DNA of 64,000 bases from Brucella sp. BE17 (GCF_039545455.1 NZ_CP154468.1:868001-932000); one strand, 5' to 3'. Shown: positions 7,475 through 16,923, counted from the first letter of the stretch. The notes: generated by a model from the letters alone, not told the origin. Numbers and translations: made by a program.

Positions 7475-8209
7475 TCACCCTGCCAAAAAACCGCCATCGA
7501 CAGCATAGACCGTGCCAGTAGCATAGCGCGAGGCTGGCATGGTTAAAAAGACGACAGCGCCCGCGACTTCATCCGGTTGCCCCCAACGTTTCAGTGCCGT
7601 CCGCGCAGAAATCCGGTCACGATGGGCCGTATCCTTGCGGCCTTCGCTGTTAATCGCCGTCTCAATATAACCCGGCGCAACCGCGTTGACACGAATGCCC
7701 TCCTCCGCCCATGCCAAGGCCAAAGCCTTGGTCAGCATGACGACACCGCCTTTGCTCGCACAATAAGCCGGTAGGCGCGGCAGTGCAGCAAATGCATTCA
7801 TAGAGGCAATATTGACGATCGAGCCGCCAGACGCCGCAAGATGAGGCCGAAATGCCGTACAGGTGCGGAACGTACCGGTCAGGTTGACGTCCAGCACACG
7901 CTGGAAAGTCTCAATCTGGAATTCTTCATCCCGAACGAGAATACCCGCACAATTGACCAGCGCATCGACCTTACCAAACCGCGAGGCAAAAGCATTGACG
8001 TCATCATCCGAAGTGACATCCAGAACCGCGAGATCGGCTCCCGAAACCGAGGCCAAAGGCGAACGCTCAAGTGCGGACTGGTCATGACCTGTCGCCATAA
8101 CCCGTGCGCCACGAGCGAGAAACAATTGGGCAATTGCCGAACCTATGTCACCCGCGCCACCAATCACCATGACCCGAAAGTCAGGTGGAAAGATAAAAGG
8201 ATCGTCCAT
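7475..8209 (-). CDS. Short-chain dehydrogenase/reductase
   Basis: A 244-residue SDR with the cofactor motif GGAGDIG (17-23), NCAG (86-89), and the catalytic set S136 (NIAS), Y149 and K153 (YCASK). The start at 8209 is preferred to an upstream TTG because a GAGG box lies just before it. It follows the aldehyde dehydrogenase by eight bases. It probably oxidises or reduces a hydroxyl of the imported sugar or of an intermediate. If cluster A handles sulfosugars, a sulfoquinovose-dehydrogenase-like role is one option, since SDRs do this in sulfo-Entner-Doudoroff clusters. Confidence 0.85.
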   Translation of the reverse strand: MDDPFIFPPDFRVMVIGGAGDIGSAIAQLFLARGARVMATGHDQSALERSPLASVSGADLAVLDVTSDDDVNAFASRFGKVDALVNCAGILVRDEEFQIETFQRVLDVNLTGTFRTCTAFRPHLAASGGSIVNIASMNAFAALPRLPAYCASKGGVVMLTKALALAWAEEGIRVNAVAPGYIETAINSEGRKDTAHRDRISARTALKRWGQPDEVAGAVVFLTMPASRYATGTVYAVDGGFLAG

Positions 8210-8217
8210 TTCGATCC

Positions 8218-9696
8218 TCAAATCCCAGCCAAAGCGACATATTTCAGTTCAAGAAAGCCTTCGATACCGTAGGAAGAACCTTCACGGCCCAGACCCGACT
8301 GCTTGACGCCACCAAAGGGTGCCATCTCGTTGGCAAGCATACCGGTATTGACGCCGACCATACCCGCTTCCAATGCCTCCGCGACCCGCCAGACACGCCC
8401 CAGATCGCGCGCGTAAAAATAGGAAGCGAGACCGAATTCACTGTCATTTGCCATGGCGATCACATCCTCCTCATTGCGGAACGTGATAACCGGAGCAAGA
8501 GGGGCAAAGGTTTCTTCCTTGGCGACTTTCATATCCTGCGTAATGCCGCTCATGACCGTTGGCTCGAAGAAAGTGCCGCCGAGCGAACTACGCTTGCCGC
8601 CAGCAAGAACTTTACCGCCTTTGGCGAGTGCATCGCTGACATGTTCCTCCATCTTGGCGACCGCCTTCTCGTCGATGAGCGGCCCTTGGCTCACTCCCTT
8701 TTCGGTGCCACGACCGAGCGTGATGGTCGATACTTTTTCGAGAAGCTTCGCAGTGAATTCTTCCGCGACCGATTCCTGCACATAGATGCGGTTGGCGCAG
8801 ACGCAGGTCTGGCCCGCATTGCGGAATTTCGAGATCATGGCGCCTTCAACAGCTGCATCGATGTCAGCATCATCGAAGACAATAAAGGGGGCATTGCCGC
8901 CCAGTTCAAGCGAGAGACGCTTGATACCATCGGCAGCTTCCTTCATCAGCCAGCGACCGACGCTGGTGGAGCCTGTGAAAGTTATCTTAGCAATCTTCGG
9001 ATTGTGGCAGAACTCCATGCCGATCGGTTGTGCCTTGCCTGTTATAACCGAAAATACCCCTGCCGGGACCCCGGCACGTTCGGCCAGAACAGCCAGTGCG
9101 AATGCTGAAAGCGGAGTCTGTGCTGCCGGTTTCAGGATCAGCGAACAGCCAGCAGCAAGGGCTGGACCAGCCTTGCGTGTGATCATTCCGTTGGGAAAAT
9201 TCCACGGCGTAATAGCCGCACAAACGCCGACGGGCTGTTTGAGCACCATGACACGCTGATGCTGGTTGGGCGCAGGAATGATATCGCCATCGATGCGCTT
9301 TGCCTCTTCTGCGAACCATTCAAGATAGGCCGCATTGGAGAGCACTTCGCCCTTTGCCTCACCAAGGGGTTTTCCCTGTTCAGCGGTAAGGATCTGTGCA
9401 AGATCATCTGCATTTTCGACAATCAGTTCAAACCAGCGCCGAAGTATGCTGGCCCGCTCTTTGGCTGAGCGACGAGCCCATTCAGTCTGTGCCACTGCCG
9501 CCGCATCGATTGCCTGACGCACCACATCCACCCCAAGGTCTGGGACTTCTGCGATTACCGATCCATCATAAGGGTCCGTAACCGTAATGGTGCTTCCATT
9601 TTCCGCACTTATCCAGCGGCCAGCCACGTAGGCCTTGTCGACAAGAAGGGACCGGTCCTTCAGTGCTGCGATGGGCGATATTGTTCGATCATCCAT
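8218..9696 (-). CDS. Aldehyde dehydrogenase, succinate-semialdehyde/SLA type
   Basis: A 492-residue full-length aldehyde dehydrogenase of the GabD-like group. Catalytic residues are visible: N166 in PWNFP, E264 in LELGG and C298 in NAGQTC. The cofactor motif is FTGSTSVG (240-247). The start ATG at 9696 follows a good GGAGGA box. In sulfo-Entner-Doudoroff bacteria a GabD-like enzyme oxidises 3-sulfolactaldehyde to 3-sulfolactate; here it directly follows a YihT/LacD-type aldolase gene, so it probably oxidises the aldehyde the aldolase releases. Succinate semialdehyde is the generic alternative. Confidence 0.88.
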   Translation of the reverse strand: MDDRTISPIAALKDRSLLVDKAYVAGRWISAENGSTITVTDPYDGSVIAEVPDLGVDVVRQAIDAAAVAQTEWARRSAKERASILRRWFELIVENADDLAQILTAEQGKPLGEAKGEVLSNAAYLEWFAEEAKRIDGDIIPAPNQHQRVMVLKQPVGVCAAITPWNFPNGMITRKAGPALAAGCSLILKPAAQTPLSAFALAVLAERAGVPAGVFSVITGKAQPIGMEFCHNPKIAKITFTGSTSVGRWLMKEAADGIKRLSLELGGNAPFIVFDDADIDAAVEGAMISKFRNAGQTCVCANRIYVQESVAEEFTAKLLEKVSTITLGRGTEKGVSQGPLIDEKAVAKMEEHVSDALAKGGKVLAGGKRSSLGGTFFEPTVMSGITQDMKVAKEETFAPLAPVITFRNEEDVIAMANDSEFGLASYFYARDLGRVWRVAEALEAGMVGVNTGMLANEMAPFGGVKQSGLGREGSSYGIEGFLELKYVALAGI

Positions 9697-9723
9697 AATA
9701 TCATTCCTCCTTCAATCCGCAGT

Positions 9724-10770
9724 TCATGCAGCCGCATAACCGCTGGCGAAGTCCCCTTCGTTCTGGATGGTCTGAAAAGCAGGTATAGTGGGAGACCAGC
9801 GCGGCGCTTTTGCCTCGGTCAAAGAACTCAATGCTTTGACCACCGAAACCCCCTCACCGGACAGAGCCTGGGCAACAGCCGCAGTATCGGGAAAATGCGA
9901 ACGGATTGCGTTGAGCCAGATGGTTCGGCCAGCCAGGAAACCGCCTGCGCCAGCGGCATAAGCATAGTCGAGCACACGCTCGAACTTCTCCGTCGCCGCA
10001 CCACCAGACAGCAAGACCCATGGAATGCCAGCATCTGCACAGATTTTGCCAATCGCATCAAACTCCCTCTGAGCGGCAAGGGCCGCGTCACTGCCGTCGC
10101 GCGCTGGCAGGCTGTTTGCGGCAAGCGGGCTTTCAAGCTTCAGAAGATCGACACCATATTCGGGTTTCGCAAATTCACGCACGCTATCGATAACCAGTTC
10201 CGGCAGTTTTGTCGGAGATTCGACATAATCTACCGTGTGACCGGCGGAGCCAAGAAACGGGAATACGAGGAGTTCAAGCACGTAGGCAATGTCATGGCGA
10301 CGGCAATCTTCACCGATCTTGCGCACGAACGCCTTTTGGTGGGCGATAACATCGGCTGACGCATCTGGCCTATACCATGCCAGAACCTTGACCGCATCAC
10401 CGCCCAGACGACGGATTTTTTCGACGCTCCAATCGGCAATAACCTTGGATTTACGTCCGCCTTCGCTTTCCTCGGTGCGATGATCTTCCAATGTGACGAT
10501 CAGTCCGCATTCCGGCGGCAAAACATCGATGGCTGCTGGAATGGCATAATTGGGGTCAAAAAGCATGGAGCTGCAATGCGGTGCGAGGTTTTCGACGAGC
10601 AGGCGCTTTGCCGTAAGAACCTCCTGGAACGTCACTTCCGACTTGTCGATACCACGGGCGGCAGCAATGGCTTCAAAAAGCGGCGGACGCTGATCCAGAG
10701 CAACCATGCAGAAATGCCCATTTTTATTGGCAAGGCGAGCGAGGCCACGTGTTTTTCCAAGTGTAAGCAT
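9724..10770 (-). CDS. Class I aldolase, LacD/YihT family
   Basis: A 348-residue aldolase of the tagatose-bisphosphate/sulfofructose-phosphate family. Motifs shared with both LacD and YihT are MVALDQR (22-28), VKVLAW (127-132), the Schiff-base lysine K211 in LLKLESPL, and PWVLLSGG (250-257) with FLAGR (278-282), whose serine, glycine and arginine hold the anionic end group. It is longer than YihT (about 292). The start at 10770 was chosen over an upstream in-frame ATG that would run into the kinase gene. The adjoining YihV-like kinase makes 6-deoxy-6-sulfofructose-1-phosphate a candidate substrate; tagatose-1,6-bisphosphate or another ketose phosphate is the alternative. Confidence 0.82.
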   Translation of the reverse strand: MLTLGKTRGLARLANKNGHFCMVALDQRPPLFEAIAAARGIDKSEVTFQEVLTAKRLLVENLAPHCSSMLFDPNYAIPAAIDVLPPECGLIVTLEDHRTEESEGGRKSKVIADWSVEKIRRLGGDAVKVLAWYRPDASADVIAHQKAFVRKIGEDCRRHDIAYVLELLVFPFLGSAGHTVDYVESPTKLPELVIDSVREFAKPEYGVDLLKLESPLAANSLPARDGSDAALAAQREFDAIGKICADAGIPWVLLSGGAATEKFERVLDYAYAAGAGGFLAGRTIWLNAIRSHFPDTAAVAQALSGEGVSVVKALSSLTEAKAPRWSPTIPAFQTIQNEGDFASGYAAA

Positions 10771-10781
10771 TATGATACCTT

Positions 10782-11693
10782 TCAGGACAATTTCAAATCT
10801 TCGAGGGAGGGGATGGCGGCACGACCGCCGTGCCGTGTACATTTGAGGGCCGCGACCGCGCTGGCAAATCCGAGGGCATCTGCAATGCCCATCTTGACAC
10901 CCATCGCAAAAGCATAAGCACCATGAAAAACGTCACCGGCTGCGGTGGTGTCGACAGCCGGTACGGCTGGTATTTGCATTTCATGTTGGCCAAGTGCTTC
11001 TCGCCAGACGATTGCGCTGCTGCCACGCGTGACCGCTACCATCTGGCATCCGAACCGGGCTGCCTGCGCCAGCGCATGATCAATATCGGCACCGCCAAAA
11101 CCACGCAGGCCAGGCTCGGAGAAAATAGCGTGATCGGTCAGCGGAAGCAGACGCTCGAAGATAGCCGCATCGGCCACATCACCATCAAGAACTGTCGGAA
11201 TGCCCCGCTGCCTTGCCGCTTTGAAGAGAGCTTCCGCGCCTTCCGGCCAGCGTGGGTCTGCCAGAACACAATCCGCAACCAGATCGGAAAGAGGAAGCCA
11301 CGACGGATCGGATGGATACTCCCCGCGGAAATTGGCGATCTGGCGCTCACCATGTGCATCGACAATAATGCCGGATACGGAAGAGGCACCACCGTCGAAA
11401 AGTCGGAAATGACTGATATCGACGCCTTCTTCGGCAAAATCCTTTGCCATGACACGACCAGCGTCATCATTGCCTGCCCGTCCCCAGAAGGCGACCACAC
11501 CACCAAGCCTTGCAGCGGTTACTGCAGCATTCGCCGCCATGCCACCAGGCTCGGTCAGATGCTGGCCAGCCCTGATTTTTTCGCTCCCCCCTGCGAAGGG
11601 CGTTTCAACTCGCCAGATGTGATCAAGCGCGGCGAGACCAAGGCAAACCACAGATGGAGAAGCATCTTTCGGCAAGATGGTGGCGAAGGTCAT
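10782..11693 (-). CDS. PfkB-family kinase resembling sulfofructose kinase YihV
   Basis: A 303-residue PfkB/ribokinase-fold kinase with GG(M) near 50-52 and the catalytic DTTAAGD (248-254, base D254). By recall of E. coli YihV, several long stretches match closely: VLADPRW (143-149), TVLDGD (167-172), FSEPGL (191-196) and VAALKCTR (280-287). YihV uses N109 and R138 to bind the sulfonate; the aligned residues here are N121 and R148, both kept. The third site (SGK in YihV) reads SEK. The stop side abuts the aldolase and the start overlaps the ABC ATPase stop (ATGA). The kinase fold is certain; sulfofructose as substrate is a strong inference. Confidence 0.82.
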   Translation of the reverse strand: MTFATILPKDASPSVVCLGLAALDHIWRVETPFAGGSEKIRAGQHLTEPGGMAANAAVTAARLGGVVAFWGRAGNDDAGRVMAKDFAEEGVDISHFRLFDGGASSVSGIIVDAHGERQIANFRGEYPSDPSWLPLSDLVADCVLADPRWPEGAEALFKAARQRGIPTVLDGDVADAAIFERLLPLTDHAIFSEPGLRGFGGADIDHALAQAARFGCQMVAVTRGSSAIVWREALGQHEMQIPAVPAVDTTAAGDVFHGAYAFAMGVKMGIADALGFASAVAALKCTRHGGRAAIPSLEDLKLS

Positions 11694-12766
11694 CGGATGG
11701 CCTTTCCATCCACGCTGTCAAAAAGATGGACTTTGCCCCCTTGCGGCATAAGGCCCAACCGGTCGCCAGTTTTTGGCCTGAGTTCCGGATTGACCCTTGC
11801 AATCGTTCTGGAACCCGCCAGATCGAAATGGATAAGCGTATCGGAACCAAGCGGTTCAACCAGATCGACAATCACCGGCAACGAATTGTTCTGATCGTCC
11901 ACCGGCATAAAATGTTCCGGACGAATGCCAAGCACAGCCTCGTTTCTATCCTTGAGAGCCGTTGTGAGCGTATCGGATAGAGGGGCTGAAAGCTGCGGAG
12001 CACCATCCAGAACAAAACCGTTGTCGCCGCGCCGTATATTGAAAAAATTCATCGCCGGAGAGCCGATAAAACCGGCAACAAACTGGTTTGCAGGCGTCTC
12101 ATAAACCTCTTCGGGACGACCAAATTGTTGTATCTCACCGCCTTTGAGCACCACGATACGGTCAGCCATTGTCATAGCTTCCACCTGATCATGCGTCACA
12201 AAGATCATTGTGGTTTTCAGTTCCTGCGAGAGCGCCTTGATCTCGGTGCGGACCTGTCCACGCAACTTTGCATCCAGATTGGAAAGCGGCTCATCGAAAA
12301 GAAAAACTTTGGGGTCGCGAACAATCGCACGTCCCATCGCGACACGCTGACGTTGACCGCCTGAGAGTGCTTTCGGCTTTCGTTCGAGAAAAGGATCAAT
12401 ATGTAATAGACCTGCTGCCCGGCGCACGCGGGTGTCGATCTCTGTTTTGCTCATGCCGCGCAATTCGAGCGCAAAGGCCATATTGTCATAGACCGTCATA
12501 TGCGGATAAAGCGCGTAGTCCTGAAACACCATTGCAATATCGCGCTTGGAGGCCGGGACTGTATTGACATTCTTATCGCCGATGAAGAGGTCGCCCGAGG
12601 TTGATGGCTCCAGACCGGCGATTATTCGAAGCAGCGTTGATTTTCCGCAGCCCGAAGGACCGACGAAAACAACAAATTCTTCATCGGCAATCTCCAGATC
12701 AAGTCCTGGAATGATAGTCAGATCACCAAACTTCTTGACGATATTCTTGATAGTAATCGAGGCCAT
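11690..12766 (-). CDS. Sugar ABC transporter ATPase (UgpC/MalK type)
   Basis: A 358-residue ATPase that begins MASITIKNIVKKFG at 12766; the longer open frame upstream is read-through of the dehydrogenase region. It has Walker A GPSGCGKST, the Q-loop VFQDYALYPHMTV, signature LSGGQRQR, Walker B VFLFDEPLSNLD and the H-loop VTHDQ. A C-terminal TOBE-like regulatory domain follows (LGIRPEH). It pairs with the two permeases and the binding protein upstream. Its stop overlaps the kinase start, tying import to phosphorylation. Confidence 0.92.
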   Translation of the reverse strand: MASITIKNIVKKFGDLTIIPGLDLEIADEEFVVFVGPSGCGKSTLLRIIAGLEPSTSGDLFIGDKNVNTVPASKRDIAMVFQDYALYPHMTVYDNMAFALELRGMSKTEIDTRVRRAAGLLHIDPFLERKPKALSGGQRQRVAMGRAIVRDPKVFLFDEPLSNLDAKLRGQVRTEIKALSQELKTTMIFVTHDQVEAMTMADRIVVLKGGEIQQFGRPEEVYETPANQFVAGFIGSPAMNFFNIRRGDNGFVLDGAPQLSAPLSDTLTTALKDRNEAVLGIRPEHFMPVDDQNNSLPVIVDLVEPLGSDTLIHFDLAGSRTIARVNPELRPKTGDRLGLMPQGGKVHLFDSVDGKAIR

Positions 12767-12770
12767 GTTG

Positions 12771-13769
12771 TCACCCAAACGAAAGGACAGGCTTGATGAG
12801 CTTGCCTTCGGCAAAGCGCGCGAAATTTTCCGGCAGCGTATCGAGAGCGAAGGCAGCATCGACCAGGCGGCGATAACGATCCTTGTTCGCACGTAGCAAC
12901 TCGACATTCGCTGCGAAGTCACTGACCGGGAAATAGAAGGTACGGATCATGTAAAAATCCTTGCGTCGGAAAATTTTGTCTTCCTCAATGCTCCAGGGAG
13001 CCGAATTCTCTCCCACCAGCATGAGCGCGCCGCGCGGCAGTACCAGTTCTATGCCAAGATTGCGCGCCGCATGGGCGCCGGAACATTCAAAAATCAGTTT
13101 GAAACGTTTGTCACGAGCGCCAACCGCATGCGCTTTCGCGCCAAAGGAAACCGCTATCGCGAGCCGTTCTTCATTTGGATCGCTGATATGGATATTCTTG
13201 TAGCCAAGACTTGACAGCGCCAGCACAACACCAAGCCCAACCGGCCCCGCACCAGTGACCAGCACCGGCGCGTCTCCCTCAGGCGGGACGAGCGGCATCC
13301 CAAAGCGAACGGCATGGGCCGACGTTCCGATGGTGTCGAGAAGCAGAGGCGCTAGGTCATCCTCGATATCGTCGGGCACCGGCAGCAGACAGTTCTCCGG
13401 CACCGGTACATATTCGGCATAGCCCCCTGGTCGGTTCCAGCCGATCAGGCTTGAGACCTCGAGGCACATCTGCGTATCACCGGCCCTACATGCATCACAG
13501 TGACCGCAGTGAAGCGGAATATAGACAGCACAGCGTTGTCCATCACGCGGATGGCCCGGCTGCTCGACAACACCGAATATCTCATGACCGGCGGTAAACT
13601 CCGCACCTTTGTGCCAAAGCTTGAAATCCGATCCGCAAAGCGCCGTTCGCAAAACCCTCAGCAGAACCTCTCCTGATCCTACAGAAGGAATATCCTGGCT
13701 TTCTATGGTAATCTTGCGGTCGCCGTGAAAGACGGAGGCACGCATACGTGCATTTTTTCTATCAGTCAT
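12771..13769 (-). CDS. Zinc-dependent alcohol/polyol dehydrogenase (MDR)
   Basis: A 332-residue medium-chain dehydrogenase. The catalytic zinc site is C45 (ALCGSD) with H62-E63 (GHE). The structural zinc has four cysteines at 88, 91, 94 and 102. The nucleotide site is GAGPVGLG. It resembles sorbitol/threonine dehydrogenases and lies inside the transporter genes, between a permease and the ATPase. In cluster A it could turn a hydroxyl into the ketone that the kinase needs, substituting for an isomerase. That role is inference. Confidence 0.87.
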   Translation of the reverse strand: MTDRKNARMRASVFHGDRKITIESQDIPSVGSGEVLLRVLRTALCGSDFKLWHKGAEFTAGHEIFGVVEQPGHPRDGQRCAVYIPLHCGHCDACRAGDTQMCLEVSSLIGWNRPGGYAEYVPVPENCLLPVPDDIEDDLAPLLLDTIGTSAHAVRFGMPLVPPEGDAPVLVTGAGPVGLGVVLALSSLGYKNIHISDPNEERLAIAVSFGAKAHAVGARDKRFKLIFECSGAHAARNLGIELVLPRGALMLVGENSAPWSIEEDKIFRRKDFYMIRTFYFPVSDFAANVELLRANKDRYRRLVDAAFALDTLPENFARFAEGKLIKPVLSFG

Positions 13770-13774
13770 TCTGC

Positions 13775-14602
13775 TTATCCTTTAACGGCACCAAGCGTCA
13801 GTCCTGCAACGAGCCAGCGCTGAACGAGTATGGCGAGCGCAAGCGGCGGCAGCGCGATAAGGGTGGCAGCCGCCATCAACGAACCCCACTGGGTCGAACC
13901 CTCACCAACGAAATTGAAGGCAGCAGCAATCAGTGTCTTCGTGTCGGAATTCGACAGGATCAGCGAAAACAGGAAGAAGTTCCACGAGAAGACAAATGCA
14001 AGGATCGACGAGACAGCAACGCCCGAACCCACCAGAGGCAAGGCAATGCGCCAAAGAATTCTGGTCACCGAGCAACCGTCCATCTGGGCTGCTTCAAAAA
14101 CACTGCGCGGAATATTGTCGAAGAATGGCAGCAATACCCAGATGACGATCGGCATGGTGATGACCGCATGGCTGAGGATCAGCGCCGTATAGGACCCGAT
14201 GAGGCCAACCTCGCGGAACATGATATACCAGGGCAACAAAAAGAGCGTTCCCGGAGCCATACGTGCAGCAAGGGTGAGAACGGCAGGCCAAGTAATCCGC
14301 GACCACGACACGGCAAAGGCCGCGGGAATGCCGAACGCCAGACCGAGCAGGGTCGAACCGATCGTCACGATGAAACTGTTGACGGCATAGGAGAGGAACG
14401 GCGTCGTCTCCCAAAGGGTAACGTAATTCTCCAAAGTAGGCTGGAAGAACACCGTCGGCGGGTAGGCTGTCACCTCAAAAGATGGCTTGAAGGAAGAAAG
14501 CACCATCCAGACCGTTGGAGCCAGAATAAGAATGCCTGCAACAGTCAATTGAACCGTATTGAGCCAGTGCAGCCAGGTGCGGGGGGCTGATTGATCGTTC
14601 AT
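13775..14602 (-). CDS. Sugar ABC permease (MalG type)
   Basis: A 275-residue inner-membrane protein with about six hydrophobic segments and the cytoplasmic EAA loop (FEAAQMDG) that contacts the ATPase. Three consecutive ATG codons occur at 14608, 14605 and 14602; AAGGAG directly abuts the first, so the third gives normal spacing and was chosen. It follows the MalF-type permease by about ten bases and belongs to the same operon. Confidence 0.9.
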   Translation of the reverse strand: MNDQSAPRTWLHWLNTVQLTVAGILILAPTVWMVLSSFKPSFEVTAYPPTVFFQPTLENYVTLWETTPFLSYAVNSFIVTIGSTLLGLAFGIPAAFAVSWSRITWPAVLTLAARMAPGTLFLLPWYIMFREVGLIGSYTALILSHAVITMPIVIWVLLPFFDNIPRSVFEAAQMDGCSVTRILWRIALPLVGSGVAVSSILAFVFSWNFFLFSLILSNSDTKTLIAAAFNFVGEGSTQWGSLMAAATLIALPPLALAILVQRWLVAGLTLGAVKG

Positions 14603-14612
14603 CATCATCTCC

Positions 14613-15488
14613 TTACCAGGCAACTGCATTGCGCAGGCGATTGAGCATCAACACGGCGGCCAGTACGATGGCCGAAAGTGTAATCATCAGCGCGCTCGCA
14701 TAACCGATATTGAAAAATTCAAAACCCACACGGAAACCATAGATATTCAGTGTGTTTGAAGCGTTGCCCGGGCCACCCTGTGTGGTGATGTAGATAATGT
14801 CGAAAAAGCGCAGCAGATCGACGCTTCGCAGCACTGCCGCGGTGACAATCGTCGGCAACAACAGCGGCAGGGTAATGCGACGGAATATGCGAAAAGGAGA
14901 AGCACCATCGATCTGCGCTGCTTCATAAACACTGGGTGGCAGGGATTGAAGACCACCAAGCACGATCAAGGCGACATAGGGGGCCCATTGCCACGTATCG
15001 ATAAGCGCAATGGTCGGAATGACCCAGGTCGGGGACGCAAGCCATTCGGACTGCGGTAAACCGACAGATTGCAGAATATAGTTGGCGGCACCAAGAGACG
15101 GATCAAGAATAACGAGCCACATCATGCCGGCCACCACGGGCGGCATCATGAAGGGCGAAATGAGAAGTGAGCGCAGCAAGCCGGACAGCCGCTTGGAATG
15201 AAACAGCAGCATGGCAAGATATATGCCCGCGATAAGCTGGAGTACCATCGACAGCAGATAGAGCGCAAAGGTGACGTAAAGACCGTTCCAGAACTCACCA
15301 TCAACCGCAAGTGCCGCATAATTGGCAGCGCCTGCAAAATGCGCTTCTCCTGTAGACGAGTAGGAATGGAACCCAAGCCAGATCGTATAAATCACCGGAA
15401 AGGCGATCATCGCAACGGTAAAGATAACCGCCGGTGCGGACAAGGCAGCAAGCTGCCGTCCCTGGCCATTGATGGAGCCTGGTGTCAT
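14613..15488 (-). CDS. Sugar ABC permease (MalF type)
   Basis: A 291-residue inner-membrane permease with six predicted helices and the EAA loop YEAAQIDG near residue 190, followed by RITLPLLLPTI. It pairs with the MalG-type permease to form the channel of a carbohydrate-uptake-1 importer. It starts 67 bases after the binding-protein stop, and that gap contains a stem-loop likely to set relative expression. Confidence 0.9.
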   Translation of the reverse strand: MTPGSINGQGRQLAALSAPAVIFTVAMIAFPVIYTIWLGFHSYSSTGEAHFAGAANYAALAVDGEFWNGLYVTFALYLLSMVLQLIAGIYLAMLLFHSKRLSGLLRSLLISPFMMPPVVAGMMWLVILDPSLGAANYILQSVGLPQSEWLASPTWVIPTIALIDTWQWAPYVALIVLGGLQSLPPSVYEAAQIDGASPFRIFRRITLPLLLPTIVTAAVLRSVDLLRFFDIIYITTQGGPGNASNTLNIYGFRVGFEFFNIGYASALMITLSAIVLAAVLMLNRLRNAVAW

Positions 15489-15520
15489 GATTTGGTCTTT
15501 CGACTAACAATTGTCAGATA

Positions 15521-15546
15521 CCGGGACATGCACGAGCATGCCCCGG
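15521..15546 (-). other. Intercistronic stem-loop after binding-protein gene
   Basis: CCGGGACATGC (15521-15531) pairs with GCATGCCCCGG (15536-15546), one G-U pair, four-base loop. It sits between the binding-protein stop and the first permease. There is no U-run, so it is more likely an mRNA-stabilising or attenuating hairpin that keeps the binding protein more abundant than the permeases. Confidence 0.6.
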
Positions 15547-15554
15547 CCAAGAGA

Positions 15555-16847
15555 TTATTTGCGGGCAATCAGGCCATTAAGAGCATTGTCGGCTGCGGCA
15601 CATGCGTCCTCGACAGATCGTTGCCCGAGAAGAACATCCTGCACGGCCTGCCCGATATAATCGCGCGATTCCGGGTTGGCGTTGATGGGATAGCCCACTT
15701 CGGATGATCCATTTGAGGCCAATACGCCAAGCGCTGCCTGCCAGCTTGCACGCACAGGCGCTTCGTCAATCCAGGCCTTATACTCTTCATCCGACGCAAC
15801 AGACGAACGCGGCGAGGCAACACCTTGAATCGCCAGACGCTTTTGCATTTCAGGACTTGAAGCCCACTGCATGAAGTACCAGGCCGCATCCTTCTTTTTG
15901 CTGTTGCTGGAGATAGCCAGACCCCAGCCGATGGCTGTCGGGACCGTCCCCGCCTCGCCCGCCGGCAACGGAATAACATCGGTATCATTCAGGCGCTGCC
16001 CGCCCTCCATGATGGTGCGCAATTCATTAGAGGATTCAAAGGCCATGGCGGCACGACCACTGCGATAGAGCGCGGAAATCTGGTAAAAACTATAATTGGC
16101 AGCGCCGGGAGGCCCATATTCGCGCATGAGATTGCCATAATAGGCAATAGCCTCTTTCCCCTTAGGCGAGCATAGCGCCGACTTTCCATCAACAATATAG
16201 CTGCCACCCACATTGTGAAGCACATTGCTGAAAGTATAAGCGATTGCAGGCTTCAGGCCCCGCGACACAAAAGGAGTTACAGCACTATCGCACTGCTTGA
16301 TCTTCTCGGCAGCAGCCTGAACATCCTCAAGCGATTCTGGCTTGGAAACACCGCATTTCTCAAAAATATCCGTGCGATAGTAGAGCAACGGCCCTTCAAG
16401 ATTAAGCGGAACGCTGGTCAACTTGTCATCGAAAGTCGCAGCCTTGACAAGAGCGGGACTGATACCGGCAAAATCATATTCCGGCGCAACTGCGTTTTTT
16501 ACATAATCTGAAAGATCCGCATACCAGCCCGATGCCGCAAACTGCTGACCTTCGCGCGAGGCAAGCGTCATGAAGACATCAACCTCGTCGCTGCCGGAGT
16601 TGAGCACGGTCACAAGGCGCTGACGCATCTGCTGTTCCTGATAGGAATCAACCTTCAGCTTGATGCCGGTCAAAGCCGTAAACTCGTCCTTGTAGGAAAG
16701 AACAGCTTGCGACCAGGGATTATTATTGGCCAGGAATGAAACCGTTTCACCCTCATGTGCCTTCCAGTCAAAGGCGAAAGCCGAAGTGGCTGTTCCTGCC
16801 AGCAACAAAGACAAGGCCAGAGCAGGTATAGAACGTTTTTTAGACAT
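15555..16847 (-). CDS. Sugar ABC transporter substrate-binding protein
   Basis: A 430-residue family-1 solute-binding protein. The start MSKKRSIPALALSLLLAG at 16847 gives a signal peptide cleaved after AFA and follows a GGAGGAG box; the longer frame upstream lacks one. The mature part has the usual two-lobe pattern with TLASREGQQFAASGWYADL and YYRTDIFEKCG near the ligand hinge and LPAGEAGTVPTAIGWG further on. It is the first gene of the cluster A operon, behind two LacI-type operators. The ligand cannot be read from sequence; a sulfosugar or its glycoside is proposed from the downstream enzymes. Confidence 0.9.
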   Translation of the reverse strand: MSKKRSIPALALSLLLAGTATSAFAFDWKAHEGETVSFLANNNPWSQAVLSYKDEFTALTGIKLKVDSYQEQQMRQRLVTVLNSGSDEVDVFMTLASREGQQFAASGWYADLSDYVKNAVAPEYDFAGISPALVKAATFDDKLTSVPLNLEGPLLYYRTDIFEKCGVSKPESLEDVQAAAEKIKQCDSAVTPFVSRGLKPAIAYTFSNVLHNVGGSYIVDGKSALCSPKGKEAIAYYGNLMREYGPPGAANYSFYQISALYRSGRAAMAFESSNELRTIMEGGQRLNDTDVIPLPAGEAGTVPTAIGWGLAISSNSKKKDAAWYFMQWASSPEMQKRLAIQGVASPRSSVASDEEYKAWIDEAPVRASWQAALGVLASNGSSEVGYPINANPESRDYIGQAVQDVLLGQRSVEDACAAADNALNGLIARK

Positions 16848-16909
16848 ATGCTCCTCCACAAAGCCGCCCTCCAGCGGCAGATCATGCACTTCTCCCGAGC
16901 GCACCTAAA

Positions 16910-16923
16910 TGTAACCGGTTACA
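16910..16923. promoter_or_regulatory. LacI-type operator, site 1
   Basis: TGTAACCGGTTACA, a perfect 14-base palindrome with the central CG expected of LacI-family sites. It lies 63 bases upstream of the binding-protein start, in the divergent gap shared with the LacI regulator. Confidence 0.75.

Noticed and set aside
10830..11894. 354-codon open frame on the plus strand
   Set aside because: Antisense to the kinase and ABC ATPase genes, with no recognisable domain.
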